Shown: in pieces, positions 13,501 through 25,085 of the stretch
Layout: every line of letters starts with the position of its first letter
Position numbering within the stretch: position 1 is the stretch's first letter
Assembly: GCF_041381155.1 (NCBI RefSeq)
Contig: NC_091134.1
Span: 53,951,944 to 54,015,943, forward strand
Origin: Argopecten irradians
Taxonomy: Eukaryota; Mollusca; Bivalvia; Pectinida; Pectinidae
Direction: 5' to 3'
DNA: 64,000 nt
Program-made: the position numbers and the translations under genes
The notes under the pieces: generated by a model
What the model saw: the letters and a program-made list of their open reading frames with translations, nothing else
Told to the model about the DNA's origin: nothing
Databases searched by the model: none

Positions 13501-14213
13501 ACGTTTGATGCAATGTATCCTATTGTTCCTGGATATCCAGAAGTAAGAGGTTGTGATAGATAGAGAGATATCTCCAGTCGTAAAACAGAATTGTGATTCA
13601 TTTCCTGCAACATGATACAACGCCCAACGAGACATAGGTTTCTGTACTACGATCTAATAGACGTAGCAGTCCCCATACTTGTAAATTTTCAAGTAACGTT
13701 AATTATATATTCTAGTAAGGTCAATTGCTATTCACAAGTTGTATTATTTTGCTTTCAAGATGATATTTAGTATGAGCACTTCAGACATTATGCTCTTCCG
13801 CTTCTGACATTATGATCAATGACTGATTAATTGCTGAAAATATTCAAGTTAGGTTTTCGCGTCCATGCCACGTTTGGTATTATAATTGAACGCGAATTGG
13901 TCACCGATTGCCTACTTACAGCGTTAATGATATGTAATTAACAGTTGTCAGTTGTTATCACCCAATCATCGTCAGCATTGTCCTCAAGGTTTTATCTTCT
14001 CGTCCAGTTTCTACTCTTATAGTCGAACTTAAGTCTACATTCATCTCTTTTTAATCACATTTGGGACGTTATAAATGTTCTGTCATGATGTTGATAATTT
14101 TGTTTTTAAAATATGTCATTTATCTAGAGGCTTTGATATCTAATGATTTTTTTCTGTCGACAAACACACGGGCAACATGCCTATAGTCTCTTTTTGTGAT
14201 ATTGGTTTTGCAG
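10505..14213. other. Intergenic stretch between two GPI-type DOMON copies
   Basis: No supported exon was found. The first part (to about 11400) is the 3' flank shared by all three duplicated copies, and the last 450 bp is the shared 5' flank. The middle (about 11500-13770) is AT-rich with no recognisable gene or repeat. Confidence 0.55.
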
Positions 14214-16440
14214 ATGACGTGGATCAAATTTGCGTGCATCCTTATTGCTTGTGTTTACATAGAGGTAAGAATAGTCTACCGTACAATAATTAATCTATGT
14301 CCTTAATCACGTAGATGTTCTTCCTTTGAATAATTTTTAGAACCGAAACACTGTCTAGAATATCTGCTGATTATGATCATGAATCATGACTGGGATAAAT
14401 CAATCCATCTGGCTATACTATACTTTAACATGTACTGCAAATTGCTTGACAGTTTATGAAGTGAACATTATATTTGCCATGTTTTTGTTTAAATATTCAA
14501 TTGACAATCGATTTCATTCCTACTGTCACTGATAATTGATAAAGGGCTGTTAGATCGGGGTTGATTTTATGTACTGTAAACAATCTTATTTTCGCGATTA
14601 CTTTATTTTAGATGTCCATGGCTTACTACTTTTTGATGGCAATCAATTATCGCGATTTTCTATCGACTGCAAAGTAAATGTACAAATGTTAGTTTACAGT
14701 ACTTGCTACGTTTTGTGTTTTGTACAACCTTCTCAACATAAATATATTTGCAACATCTAGCCTACCACTGGGTTCGTGCCGCCAGATCCGGCCTGCGGGA
14801 CTACAAGAACATGTTGGCCGGCGGAGTGTCCTAACACTGGGTGTAATGACTTCCAAATCAGTTGGTGGAACACAAACTCAGGCTACCTACGCTTTCAAAT
14901 GAGAGTGGATTATGCCGTTCAAGGTGAACACTATATAGCACTGGGTTTCTCAGCCAACAAGCAAATGGTAATTTTTTTTTATTTATTTTAAAAATCAAAA
15001 CAATAGAAAACAAAAATTGTATGTTAATTACAAAAAATGTATCATGCATCCTTTGGTAAATACTCATTCATTATAATCGTAAGTGAATAAAACTATAATT
15101 TTTCACTGTAAAAGGAATTCATATATCAAAAAGCTTCATTACACACGTGAGAATTGATGAAGCTCGTTTTCATATTATCAGGCGGACAGCAGCATCGTCA
15201 TGTGTCGGAGCGATGCTAATGTCGAGCTCGGCTACACGCCTGCAGAGAGAAGGTACCTCTCTAGACCAGTGAGTACAATTATCACTCTTATTTATATTCA
15301 ACAATTATTATCATACGTGTACATTGTATATACAAATTTCCACTCATTAAGGTGAGGTCGCAACAGTGTCATCTAGTAAGAAAACCCGATGCCTTTCATT
15401 CCCTGTTCCCGGACAGAGACACAAAACCTGTCTAAAGGGCGACAACTAAAACAAGTTGAACTAACTGTGTGGTAACACTCTTAACGATATCACTGCTGTT
15501 AATGACATGGTTTTACTAAACCATCAAGGTCGTATTCATTTTTACCAATTTTTTTACTCCAAATGTAAGTTTATTTGAACAAAATGGAAATTTCTTTTAT
15601 TTCTTAATTAGTTGACCCGAATATATCTCATTCTGAGAACTTTAAACCTTTTTATCCGATGAATTATTATCATTTTAAGCTTGATACATTATTCGACATT
15701 ACCATAATGTTCTATCCTAACCAATGCCAACTTCTTTCAGAATTTTACTGGACTCCGGAACACTTCTTTTAACGTAACAAATACCATTACCACGTGTTGG
15801 TTCGATAGGATCATAGAGCCTAGTGAATCTGAAATGAGGACTCTTACCAACTCGTTCTACCTCCTACGCGCATGGGGGCCGGTGGAAAGTAAGGGAGAGT
15901 TTTTAAATTATAACAGATTTTTTTTTTATAAAAAATGCAATGAACACATGACTTATTAGGATTCGATACAGTATTAATTTTTGTGACGTAATATATAATA
16001 CGCCATTATGAATGAATAATATTTGAAAAAAGTCAGTGTGTTTATCTATTCATTTATGTATCCAATATCCTCTAACTTAATGATTTATGACTATTAATTC
16101 ATTCAGTAAATACGTGCTATGTTATTACGTTCTTCATAAAAGATGCTTACTATGATTCCGTCAAAGCTAAACAATCAGGGAAGGATTTAAGTCATATTTT
16201 CTTCAACAGACCAATTAAAGTGTAATTGTGACTTGAAATTGCATATACATATTGGTTCAGCAAAATTTCTCAATTTCCAATTTAACAGATGGTGCACCTG
16301 CCCAGCATGCCGCGAGAGGGTCCTCTGCCGATACTTTTGCCTATCCCACCCAGGTTGCCGCTGGACATTCTGTGTTCCCAGCAACTACAACTATTGGCGG
16401 AGGCCTCGTGATGTCCCTTCTGATCCTCCTGTTACCATAG
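14214..16440 (+). CDS. Predicted GPI-anchored single-DOMON protein
   Basis: Five exons join in frame to 214 aa: 14214-14264, 14761-14967, 15182-15268, 15741-15888 and 16289-16440 (TAG). Exon 1 is a signal peptide (MTWIKFACILIACVYIE) whose ATG directly follows an AG acceptor, so a non-coding first exon is likely upstream. Exons 2-4 are the DOMON domain. Exon 2 has the Cys-rich start (DPACGTTRTC) and ends SANKQM. Exon 3 has IVMCRSDANVELGY. Exon 4 has TITTCWFDRI and FYLLRAWGP, with Tyr where the b561-linked paralogues have His. Exon 5 is Ser/Thr/Ala-rich and ends in a hydrophobic tail (TTTIGGGLVMSLLILLLP) with no cytoplasmic part, as expected for a GPI signal. It would sit outside the cell. Function is unknown. 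A homology search would likely name it FRRS1- or FRRS1L-like. Confidence 0.85.
14572..14701. mobile_element. Short MITE with TACTGTAAAC termini in intron 1
   Basis: Perfect 10-bp inverted ends TACTGTAAAC and GTTTACAGTA enclose 130 bp containing TTTCGCGATTAC and ATTATCGCGATTTTC blocks. The broken sister gene keeps only the right end (TACAGTACTTGCTAC near 8599), so the insertion probably predates duplication and was partly lost there. Confidence 0.6.
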
Positions 16441-18180
16441 ATTCGTAACTTCTAACAACTTTCCATCGGATGTCAAGGTTACCAGTTTGTTCTCATGGAA
16501 ATCCAATTTACCTCCTCCCTCACGAAAAGAAAACGATTTGACTTCAGGTTCCTGGTAACTAGATTGTTATTTATGTTTTAACAGTGGTCATACTTCTGTC
16601 AAACAACGGAATGTCACTCCACTATATAGTAGTTATAGTTATACTTACTTTTAAGGTGATTATATTATATCTATATCAGGATAGTTATACATTTGGTATA
16701 TTTTCTATCATCAGATTACCAAAGGATAAATTTTTGAATTAGAAAGTATTTTATATTAGTTTTTTTTACTACATCATCAACGGTTTAACATCATTTAGTC
16801 AACTCTCAGTGAAATGAATAAAACTTTATTCTATGTTTTGACTTTGTAAATTCTTCGAAATGTAGGTTGTTGCAGTTATGTGATAAAAAGTATGTTAAGA
16901 TTGTGTCCATTTTCTATGAGATTTTATGAAACTCGTAAAGTTTTAATTTTTTTGCTCGCCAAATCTCGCAAAAATAAAAATTCATTTAAGATCCTATATG
17001 TTCATTGCACCATATTCAAGAATTATATTACGTTTTCCTTAAAACGTCCATATCATTCTCAATAAAAACTATACCCCAATTTATAATACCTGGTATTGCC
17101 TTTGTATCCTTTATATTTGTATTCTTTTGTTCGTTTTGGAAATAAAATCATTGATTCTTTTTGTTGTTGGTTTATATAGTTTCACCATGCTGCAGTTAAA
17201 AACCTTCCGTTAAAGCATACTTTATTTCAACTATATCTCGGTTAAAACCTGTTTCAATTTTACTCCATTTATTGTTCATGTGAGAAATGAAAATTATTAA
17301 AACTTCAGTTTAAACTTTTTTTTTATTTCCCAAAATTGGTCAGGTTTACTATTTGATATGCTGTTATAACATGTCTCGAGTTCACCTTCCCGATGACCTC
17401 AGTATGTGACTATGTATAAACCAATGAGAATAGTGAAAAATCAGGTCACATTTAATAGCGGAAGTGATCTATTAGAAGATTTGTTCGTCTTTTGGAACTT
17501 TTGAGCCATCCTTTGAGGTTGTTTTATTTTTTAAAAACTTCAGTCGCCTCACACATTTACACTTGATTCGATAGATTCTGACAAAATAATTTGAGAGGAA
17601 CTAATTAGTGTCCTTGAATAACTTATTGTTGACAGCTTTACGATGTGTTTTACAACAATAGAAAAGGCAGTAAACAAACAAAACTGGCGTGTTCTAAAAC
17701 ATCTCGATTTTGATCAAGATGGAACATTTTCAGTTTCAGGATGATTAAAATTACAATTATAAGATGATCTGAAAGATGTTTCAAAATAATCATAATAATC
17801 GATTCTTAAGCCTGGTACAATTGCTTTTTTATCCAAGGCCATACATTAAGTTTAAATTACAATAAAACGCGAAAATATAAATACTGTGCACATGTTTCCC
17901 CTTGAATTTTAATTCCAACGAAAAAGCAAACATTTATTTTCACACAAACATTGACTACAACGAAGATCAATGATTTCCCACTAGACCGATATACACATTG
18001 GAATGTTACAAGGATTCCTTGTTTTCTTGAAAAATGTGTACTTTTTATTAAAAAATTATGGAAAATCCGTGCATTTGCCATGCAATTTATATTACTTAGA
18101 ATTACTAGTGGATGTTAAAGAAATAACAGGAAAAATAAAATTGGGTAGAAAAATTACTCCTTTTCCCTAGTCATCACACA
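16441..18180. other. 3' flank of the intact GPI-type gene
   Basis: A candidate AATAAA signal is at 16817-16822, about 380 nt after the stop. The rest is diverged flank shared with the other copies. No exon was found. Confidence 0.5.
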
Positions 18181-18740
18181 AACTATGCCCCATCAGTCCA
18201 CTGTAAATAAATTATGGCCCCATCAGTCCACTGTAAATTTGTGCCTTCATCAGTCATCACACTACAAACTTAGGCCCCATCATCAAAATTTGTCACCTGT
18301 ACAATATATGCCAAGCATTCATCACTAAACTTATGCCCCATCATCACTGTATTGTGCTATCTCATACTACAAACGTATGCCCTCATCATCTACCCTGTAA
18401 ACATATGCCCTAAGCATTCATCACGTTATAATCTTATGCCCTCACACTCAGTCATCACCTGTAAATTATGCCCTCATCACACTAAGCTTTTGCCTTCATC
18501 AGTCATCATACTACAAACGTATGCCCTCATCAATCATTACCCTGTAAACATATGCCCTAAGCATTCATCACGTTATAATAGTATGCCCTCATCACTACTG
18601 AGTCATCAGAGTGTAAATGTATGCCCTCATCACACTATAGCTGTTGCTTCTCATCAGTCATAACTTGACTGTTAACATACACTTATAATATTACATCAGT
18701 CATCACACTGTAAACTTGTATGCCATCATTCAACATACCC
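18180..18740. repeat. Degenerate minisatellite
   Basis: About twenty irregular units of 25-35 bp are built from ATGCCCTCATCA, GTCATCAC and CTGTAAAC words. Open frames across it are repeat artefacts (for example repeated SRYNLMP and SRYNSMP peptides). Confidence 0.75.
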
Positions 18741-18996
18741 TCACCAGACTGAAATATCTTCATTAGGCATCCTTTCACAACATTTGATGTCCTCATTAAA
18801 AAAAATCAGCTAAAATATTATGTCCATATGACTTGATAACACATCTCATTTTGTGAATGAATCTGTTCCAAACTGAAATTACACCTAACACACTTTAAAC
18901 TGATTAATTTATCTAAATCAATAAGCATCATTTTGGTCTTTTGATATCATACACTTCACCAAACTGTGTTGGTCAGGTAACAACTAAGAGTCTGCA

Positions 18997-19223
18997 TATA
19001 TACATAAGGGGCCGCGGTGGTCAAGTGGTTAAGATGTCCCGACATATTACCACAGGCCCTCCACCACTTGGATGCGGGTTCGAATCCCATGTGGGGCAGT
19101 TGCCAGGTATACGTACAGACCGCTGGTCGGTGGGTTTTCTCTGAGTAGTCCGACTTTCCTCCACCAACAAACCTGGCTCGTAATTACACGACCCTGGTTG
19201 TTAAAAGGACGTCAAACTAATAT
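18997..19223 (+). mobile_element. tRNA-derived SINE with 12-bp target duplication
   Basis: The head has RNA polymerase III boxes: an A-box-like TGGTCAAGTGGTTAAG near 19017 and a B box GGTTCGAATCCC at 19077-19088. A body resembling molluscan SINE central domains follows (GGTCGGTGGGTTTTCTCTG, CCTCCACCAACAAACCTGGC), then a tail GTTAAAAGGACGTCAAACTA. The flanks carry TAAGAGTCTGCA at 18985-18996 and 19224-19235, a clean target duplication, so the insertion is fairly young. The body may be of the Meta-SINE type, which I cannot confirm without a library. A decayed reverse copy is at 51701-51818. Confidence 0.85.
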
Positions 19224-19328
19224 TAAGAGTCTGCAGCTTCATATCAATGGCTTGGTGAAAGTACGAGTGACAAAATGACAGAACTCCATATATTTTAAGT
19301 ATATAACAAGCTCCTTCGATGGTATACA

Positions 19329-22300
19329 CAGCATCGTCATGTGTCGGAGCGATGCGAATGTCTCGCTCGGCTACACGACTGCAGATCGGAGATATATCTC
19401 TATGGTAGTAAGTAGACTAAATTATCACTCTAATTTATATTCTACAATTATTAAGATACCTGTATATTTTATAATGCTCCATTTGTAGTATTAAGTCAAT
19501 ATCCACTCATTTATCGGAGGTTGTAATAGTGTCCTCAAGTAAACAATCCCGATGCCTTTCATTCCCTGTTTATGGACAGAGACATAAAACCTGTCTAAAG
19601 GGCGATAATCAAAACAAGATGTTTTCATTGAAAACGCTCTTCAAATATCACTAATGTTAATTTAATAACATGGTTTTCCTATCCAACAAGGTCATATTAA
19701 TTTTTCATAATTAATCTTAACTTCAAATGTAAGTTCATTTGTTTTAGCTTGCACAAAACTGAAATCTCATTAATTCCTTATTAAGATTTCAAGATTTAAG
19801 ATTTTATTTGTTACTCTCAGACACATGAAAATGTGTTACATGAGGACATAATGATATACATAGACATATACATGACAAGATGGACACAAAATATACATGT
19901 ACAAGATATACAAATACATAGAGTTATAATCGTATAATGTTTAAAGTAATTTCATTATCTTTCTTAGAAAAATTGCGAATTTGTTTAAAACTTGGATACT
20001 GCAGATATTCAATAGACGCTCTAATTTTAAAAAAGTAGGATATTTGGTGTTGTACTGAACAAAATAGGTTTTTTCTAATAGCTTTAATTTCCCTTTTTTG
20101 ACATTTGAAAAGATAGTGAAATTCATCTCCGATATCAACTTGACATAAATTACATATTCTATTTTCTTTCGGGATACCGAGCCATCGTCCAGTTTCAATA
20201 GGGAACTTTATATTTGAGGTACGAAATTTTGTAATAGTAATTCTGTTTTGTTCCGATAACTTTGTTAAATAACTTTCGAAAATAAATTCTTTTTTTAAAT
20301 TTTGAATAAAACAGACCTTTGGACGAACCATTTTTGTATAAAAGCGTCACGTAGACGTTGTGCAACTTCATGCTTATAAAAAATTGCATACATAGGTATT
20401 TCATTATCGAATATATATGTGAATCCAGTATCATTAAAAATTTGTTTAACACGATCTAACCATTTAAACCGTATTTGTCCATTGCGACTTAAACTCGCCA
20501 TTAGTCTATAAAAAATATTACTTAATTTATTTTCATTTAACAAAAGGTTGTTCCAAAAATTTAACATTCTCAGCTTTACCTGTATTTCTAACGGATGTCT
20601 TCCCAATTCACCATAAATCATATATCCAGGCGTGCTAGCCCTAACATTTAAAATTCTTTGTAAAAATTTAAGATGGGTTTGTTCTAAAATCTTGAAATCT
20701 TCGCAACCCCAGATTTCTGACCCATATAACAGAATCGGTTCAACTAAAGAGTCAAATAGCTTAAGATGTAGATCTACTGGTATTGCCTGATTTCGGATTT
20801 TAAAAAAATGAAAATATAGATTTTTGTGCCTGTTCTGTAAGCTTCTGTCTAGCCGCCATAAAATTTTCGTTAAATTTAAAAGTAATTCCGAGACATGTAA
20901 AGCAGTCTACAATTGTCAATATTTCATTGTCGAGTATAAAGTTGTTTTGCCGTCTACACTTTCTCTTGCTAAATAACATTACTTTAGTTTTATTAACATT
21001 TACTTCTAGCTTCCACACTTTACAATATTTGCTGAAATTATTCAGTGCAGCATGCATACCTTCAACACTTTCCGCAAAAATAACAGTATCATCAGCATAT
21101 AATAGTACAAATACTTCTAGTAAAATACGTAATTCTCTGGTTATAATCTCATTAAGATTTTGGAGAGAAGTACTACCTTTAGATATCAAAAATTCCTCCA
21201 GATCATTAAGAAACACAGAAAACAAAAATGGAGAGAGATTTTCACCTTGGCGTACCCCAAATTGACAAGGGAAAAAGTCAGTGGTTTCCGAATGGAATTT
21301 CACACAGGACTTGATATTATCGTACATATTGTATATTATTTTGAAACATTTACCCTATATACCACTTTTAATCATTTTCTTCCAAAGTCCTGTTCGCCAG
21401 ATAGTATCGAACGCCTTACGAAAATCAACGAATGTGCAATAAAGTTTTTTACCACTTGATGTATAAAGAGATATTAAAGTATGCAAAATAAAAATGTTGT
21501 CCATGGTTGAGTGGTTTTTCCGAAACCCTGCTTGATTTTTAGATAGTAAACTAACAGTATCGGAGTATTTGTTAAGTCTGTTATTAATTATACGTGTAAA
21601 TAGTTTTCCTAAACAGCTTATCAAAGTAATAGCTCTGTAATTATCGGGGTCATCAGGATTTCCTTTATTTTAATAAATTGGTTTGATCACGCCGATTGTC
21701 CAACTTTCTGGTATTAAACCAGTTTCAAATATAATATTACATAATTTACAATACATTGACATTAATTCAGGAGACGAAAATTTGATATATTCATTTAAAA
21801 TGTTGTCTACACCAGGCGCTTTACTATTTTTCAGATGGTTAATAGCATTTTTAAGTTTATCTTCCGATATCATACTATTAAGTATAGTGTCATTCTCTTC
21901 GGGGATGACGTCATTATTTTGATTAGCTACGTCATTTTCATTATCATAGACAGTCTGGTTTTCGTTTTAAATTCTTTAAAATACTGAAATAGAGTATCTA
22001 TTGGAATTTCGCCATTTTTTGTCTTACACTGTGAATTTTTATTTAGAGTATTCCAGAACAGTTTAGGGTTATTTTTAGAAATCTGGCGGAATTCTTTTGC
22101 GCATTTTTCTTTGAATTTTCTGTGATTTACACGGATTCTTTTCCTATACTCTGTTCCTTTTTTATTCATGTGATTTTTACTAAAAGTCGATTTAATACGT
22201 TTATATGTACTTTTAGCTCTGTTAAATTCAGTGCGAGCTGTTTTACATTCTTTATTGAACCATGGCTTATCTTTACCTTTTTTTGTATGTCGAGGTTTTT

Positions 22301-24010
22301 TAACTCCAAAAATATCTTTGGCTGAAGTAGTTAGCACAGAGCATATACTTTTTACTACATTGTTAATTTGATCATTAGTAATCAAACCAGAATCCATTGA
22401 TTGCAGTCTATTTAACGTGTTCTCTATATTACGGAGACTGTCCTGTTTTGTCTGAATAGCTTCAGAAAACATATTTACTTTAGCCTGTTCCCATTTACAT
22501 TATCAGTATGTATATGTAATTGGTCGTCTTCTGCTGATACCGGTAATGGAATATTTTGGCATGATTGTAAATTACAGGAAAATTCTATTGTTTTATGTAC
22601 ATCAGAGAATAAAGGGTCAAAATCACAAATTACGAAGTCAGACACTAATCGAAATGATTCTGGAGACATCAGCAGGTAATCTACAACACTAGTATCTTTA
22701 AAGGTTGTTACACCAATACATTTATCTCTGTAAATACGGCCGTTAGCAATAAATGAAGAACATCTTTTACATAATTCTAACAGTTTTGTACCATATCTAT
22801 TAGGGTGCGCCGTGTCTTCACTATACCTGGTAAGACTTATATTTTGACTTGTAAGTTTTTCGCATGCATATACATTTTCAACATTAAGGACTGAATATAT
22901 CCTAACTCAAAACTTTGAATGAAATTGATGGTCTCCTTACTGGCCGCTATTTTTTTATTATTATTTTTAAGCTTTATGAATTAATCGCCATTACCATTGT
23001 ATTCTATTCTTGTCAACACTTACTAATTTCAGAACTTTTTGGACCTCCGAAACACGTCTTTTTACGTTACAAATGGCATCACCATATGCTGGTTCAATAG
23101 AATCATAGAATCTACATCTTCTAGGTTCTTTGATCTGAGAAATCTTACCAGCCCGTTCCACCTCCTACATGCATGGGACCCTGTGACAAGTAAGAGCGAG
23201 TTTTTAAATAATAACAGACACCATTATGAATGTTATCGAATATGAAAGCACTTCGAAGGAAACGATTTACAAATTATAGAATGCATCATTTTAAACTCAT
23301 GGATCGATTTTAAAATGAATAATCGGGTAAAGCTTGGCTAAAGTCGGTCACAATGGTAGTACATTCATTTTAATTTCTTATGAAATAGAAAAATAAAACT
23401 TCCCGTCAAGATCGTTTTACATGCAAAGAAATAGATTTATTTTAACGGAATCATGGGGCTTTTCTTTAATTGCAATGGTCTAAACTGGACAATATAAGCA
23501 GAACTTTACCGTCGTTTTGATATGCAAGTACCTTTGGAAGGCTACTTAAGGCATTTAGACTAGTTTTGTCTGCCCGACTATTCACTTTAAGTCAAGGTGT
23601 ATCTTTTCAATTTATTCATCCAACTTAATGATTGATGACTATCAAATAAATCATAATTCATTGGATATGTATATATTTTAAAGTTCTTTCGAAAGGACGA
23701 TTACAATAGACTCTGTTAGAGCTAAACAATGGTATCAGTGAAGGATTTGGGTCATACTTCCTTCAACAGACCAACTAAACTGTAGAACTTGTAATTTTGA
23801 TCTGACATTACACACATATATTGGTTAATGAAAATTTCTCAATTTCCCATTGAACAGATGGTGAACCTAGTCATCATACTGTGCGAGCATCATCTGGCTT
23901 TACTTAGGCCTATCCCACCCAGGTTGGCGCCTGACACGCTGTGCTGCCAGCATCTACAACTATTGGTGGCGGCCTCGTGATGACCCTTCTGTTCCTGCTG
24001 TTACAACAGA
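19329..24010 (+). pseudogene. Decayed third GPI-type DOMON copy split by a LINE
   Basis: Only the 3' half of the gene survives. Exon 3-like sequence lies at about 19329-19407 (IVMCRSDANVSLGY, donor GTA|GTAAGT) but its acceptor no longer aligns. Exon 4 at 23033-23189 is fully open (NTSFYVTNGITICW, FHLLHAWDP) with good splice sites. The last exon, from 23858, keeps the GPI-tail pattern (TIGGGLVMTLLF) but carries in-frame TAG and TGA codons, and its original stop is lost. The signal-peptide and first DOMON exons are missing upstream. A LINE at 19786-22882 sits in the intron between exons 3 and 4. Confidence 0.75.
19786..22882 (-). mobile_element. 5'-truncated LINE (non-LTR retrotransposon)
   Basis: Reading on the minus strand, the element starts inside an apurinic endonuclease domain (KLLELCKRCSSFIANGRIYR, SVVDYLLMSPESF, FSDVHK). 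It continues through a linker (SKNNPKLFWNTLNK) and reverse transcriptase: KNSKAPGVDNILNEYIK, SKNQAGFRKNHSTMDN, FVDFRKAFDTIW, QGENLSPFLFSVFLNDL, and the catalytic YADDTVIF. A C-terminal TPGYMIYGELGRHPLEIQ region and an AATAAAATCTTAAATCTTG-type tail follow. The frame is interrupted a few times (for example between 21927 and 21873, and around 21660 and 21330), so it is inactive. A possible 6-bp target duplication ATTAAG lies at 19780-19785 and 22883-22888. The clade looks Jockey/CR1-like but is not settled. Confidence 0.85.
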
Positions 24011-24875
24011 AACCGTAACTTCCAGCAACTTTCCATCGGATATCCAGGTTACCGATGTGTTCTTCCCTGGTACTTCACGCTGGTCTCCTGGAATCCATCT
24101 TTACTTCCAGACTCACAAAAAGATAACGATTTTCCCACGTTACTTGATTGTTATTTATGTTTTAACAGGAGTAACCGCGCGGTCATTATGTTATACTTCT
24201 CTCAAACAACGGAGTGTACTTATCACCATCAGTTCACTCCTCTAGTATTTACATTGATACAGTTACTATTAGTTTATAAGTGTTTATATTATTTCTAACT
24301 CATAATATTTATATATTTGTCGTATGTCTGATCATCACATTTCAAAAGGATGGATGCATTGTTTGATTCGAAATTATTCAATATTAGTTTCTATTGTTAT
24401 TTCTTCATTAACGATATAACAGGATTTAGACAAGCAGCAGTGAAACACACTCAACATTAATTTGGTAAATTTATGATAATTCAATTTTTGCTTGTAATGA
24501 GTATCTTTATTCGCTGAAAAGTTCACTTTATTAATCGATAAAGCAAAAAATGTCATCGCCGTGTGTAACGTCGCTTCTAATTGGCTGAGATAATAAGATT
24601 ATGATTTCATGGAAATAGGGCTTGGAATTTTGAAGGTTAGCGGTAGTAATTGAATTATAAGGATTAATTTGATTTTTTTTTTTATTATGGAGATATAACA
24701 CAAAAATATTTGTGTACTCAACATTAGTTGAATATATTCTCTATGCATTAAAAGAACGTTTTAACTATGATTAAAACCTTAATCGCATTACATAAACTAG
24801 TATATATGATATTATGTATTATAGGAATTATATAGTGTGTATTTATCACATATTCGGCTTGATATCCAGTGACTT

Positions 24876-25085
24876 TGCCCGTGTAATGTTTTTGCATATG
24901 TCATTTGTGTGATATAATCCAGAGCGCTTTTCATCATTAAAAAATCTGGCTGGAAAATCATGGTTACGTCGACGTCATGACTTGACGTCATTAAAAATGT
25001 CGTGACGTATTAGAGGTTGTCGTGACAAAAAGGCGGCCTTCGCTGGATAATTGCGACACATTTTGACATTGAGATTCATCAAAAT
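24876..25085 (+). repeat. Dispersed repeat B, forward copy
   Basis: Blocks TGATATCCAGTGACTT, TAATGTTTTTGCAT, GACGTCATGACTTGACG and AATTGCGACAC recur in the same order, reverse-complemented, at 41759-41945. No coding content; probably a non-autonomous transposon. Confidence 0.6.

Noticed and set aside
18352-18663. A 103-aa open frame with repeated peptides
   Set aside because: It is produced by a degenerate minisatellite and has no family resemblance.
18180-18740. A CRISPR-like array
   Set aside because: Units are irregular and diverged with no constant repeat and spacer plan, and the window is eukaryotic.
19017-19090. A possible functional tRNA gene
   Set aside because: The A and B boxes belong to a SINE head. 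The body and tail continue as a SINE and the insertion has a target duplication.
18941-19278. Two open frames over the SINE
   Set aside because: The sequence is a tRNA-derived SINE with target duplication; the frames are incidental.
20927-21265. Plus-strand open frames inside the LINE
   Set aside because: They are antisense shadows of the reverse transcriptase, whose catalytic motif reads on the minus strand.
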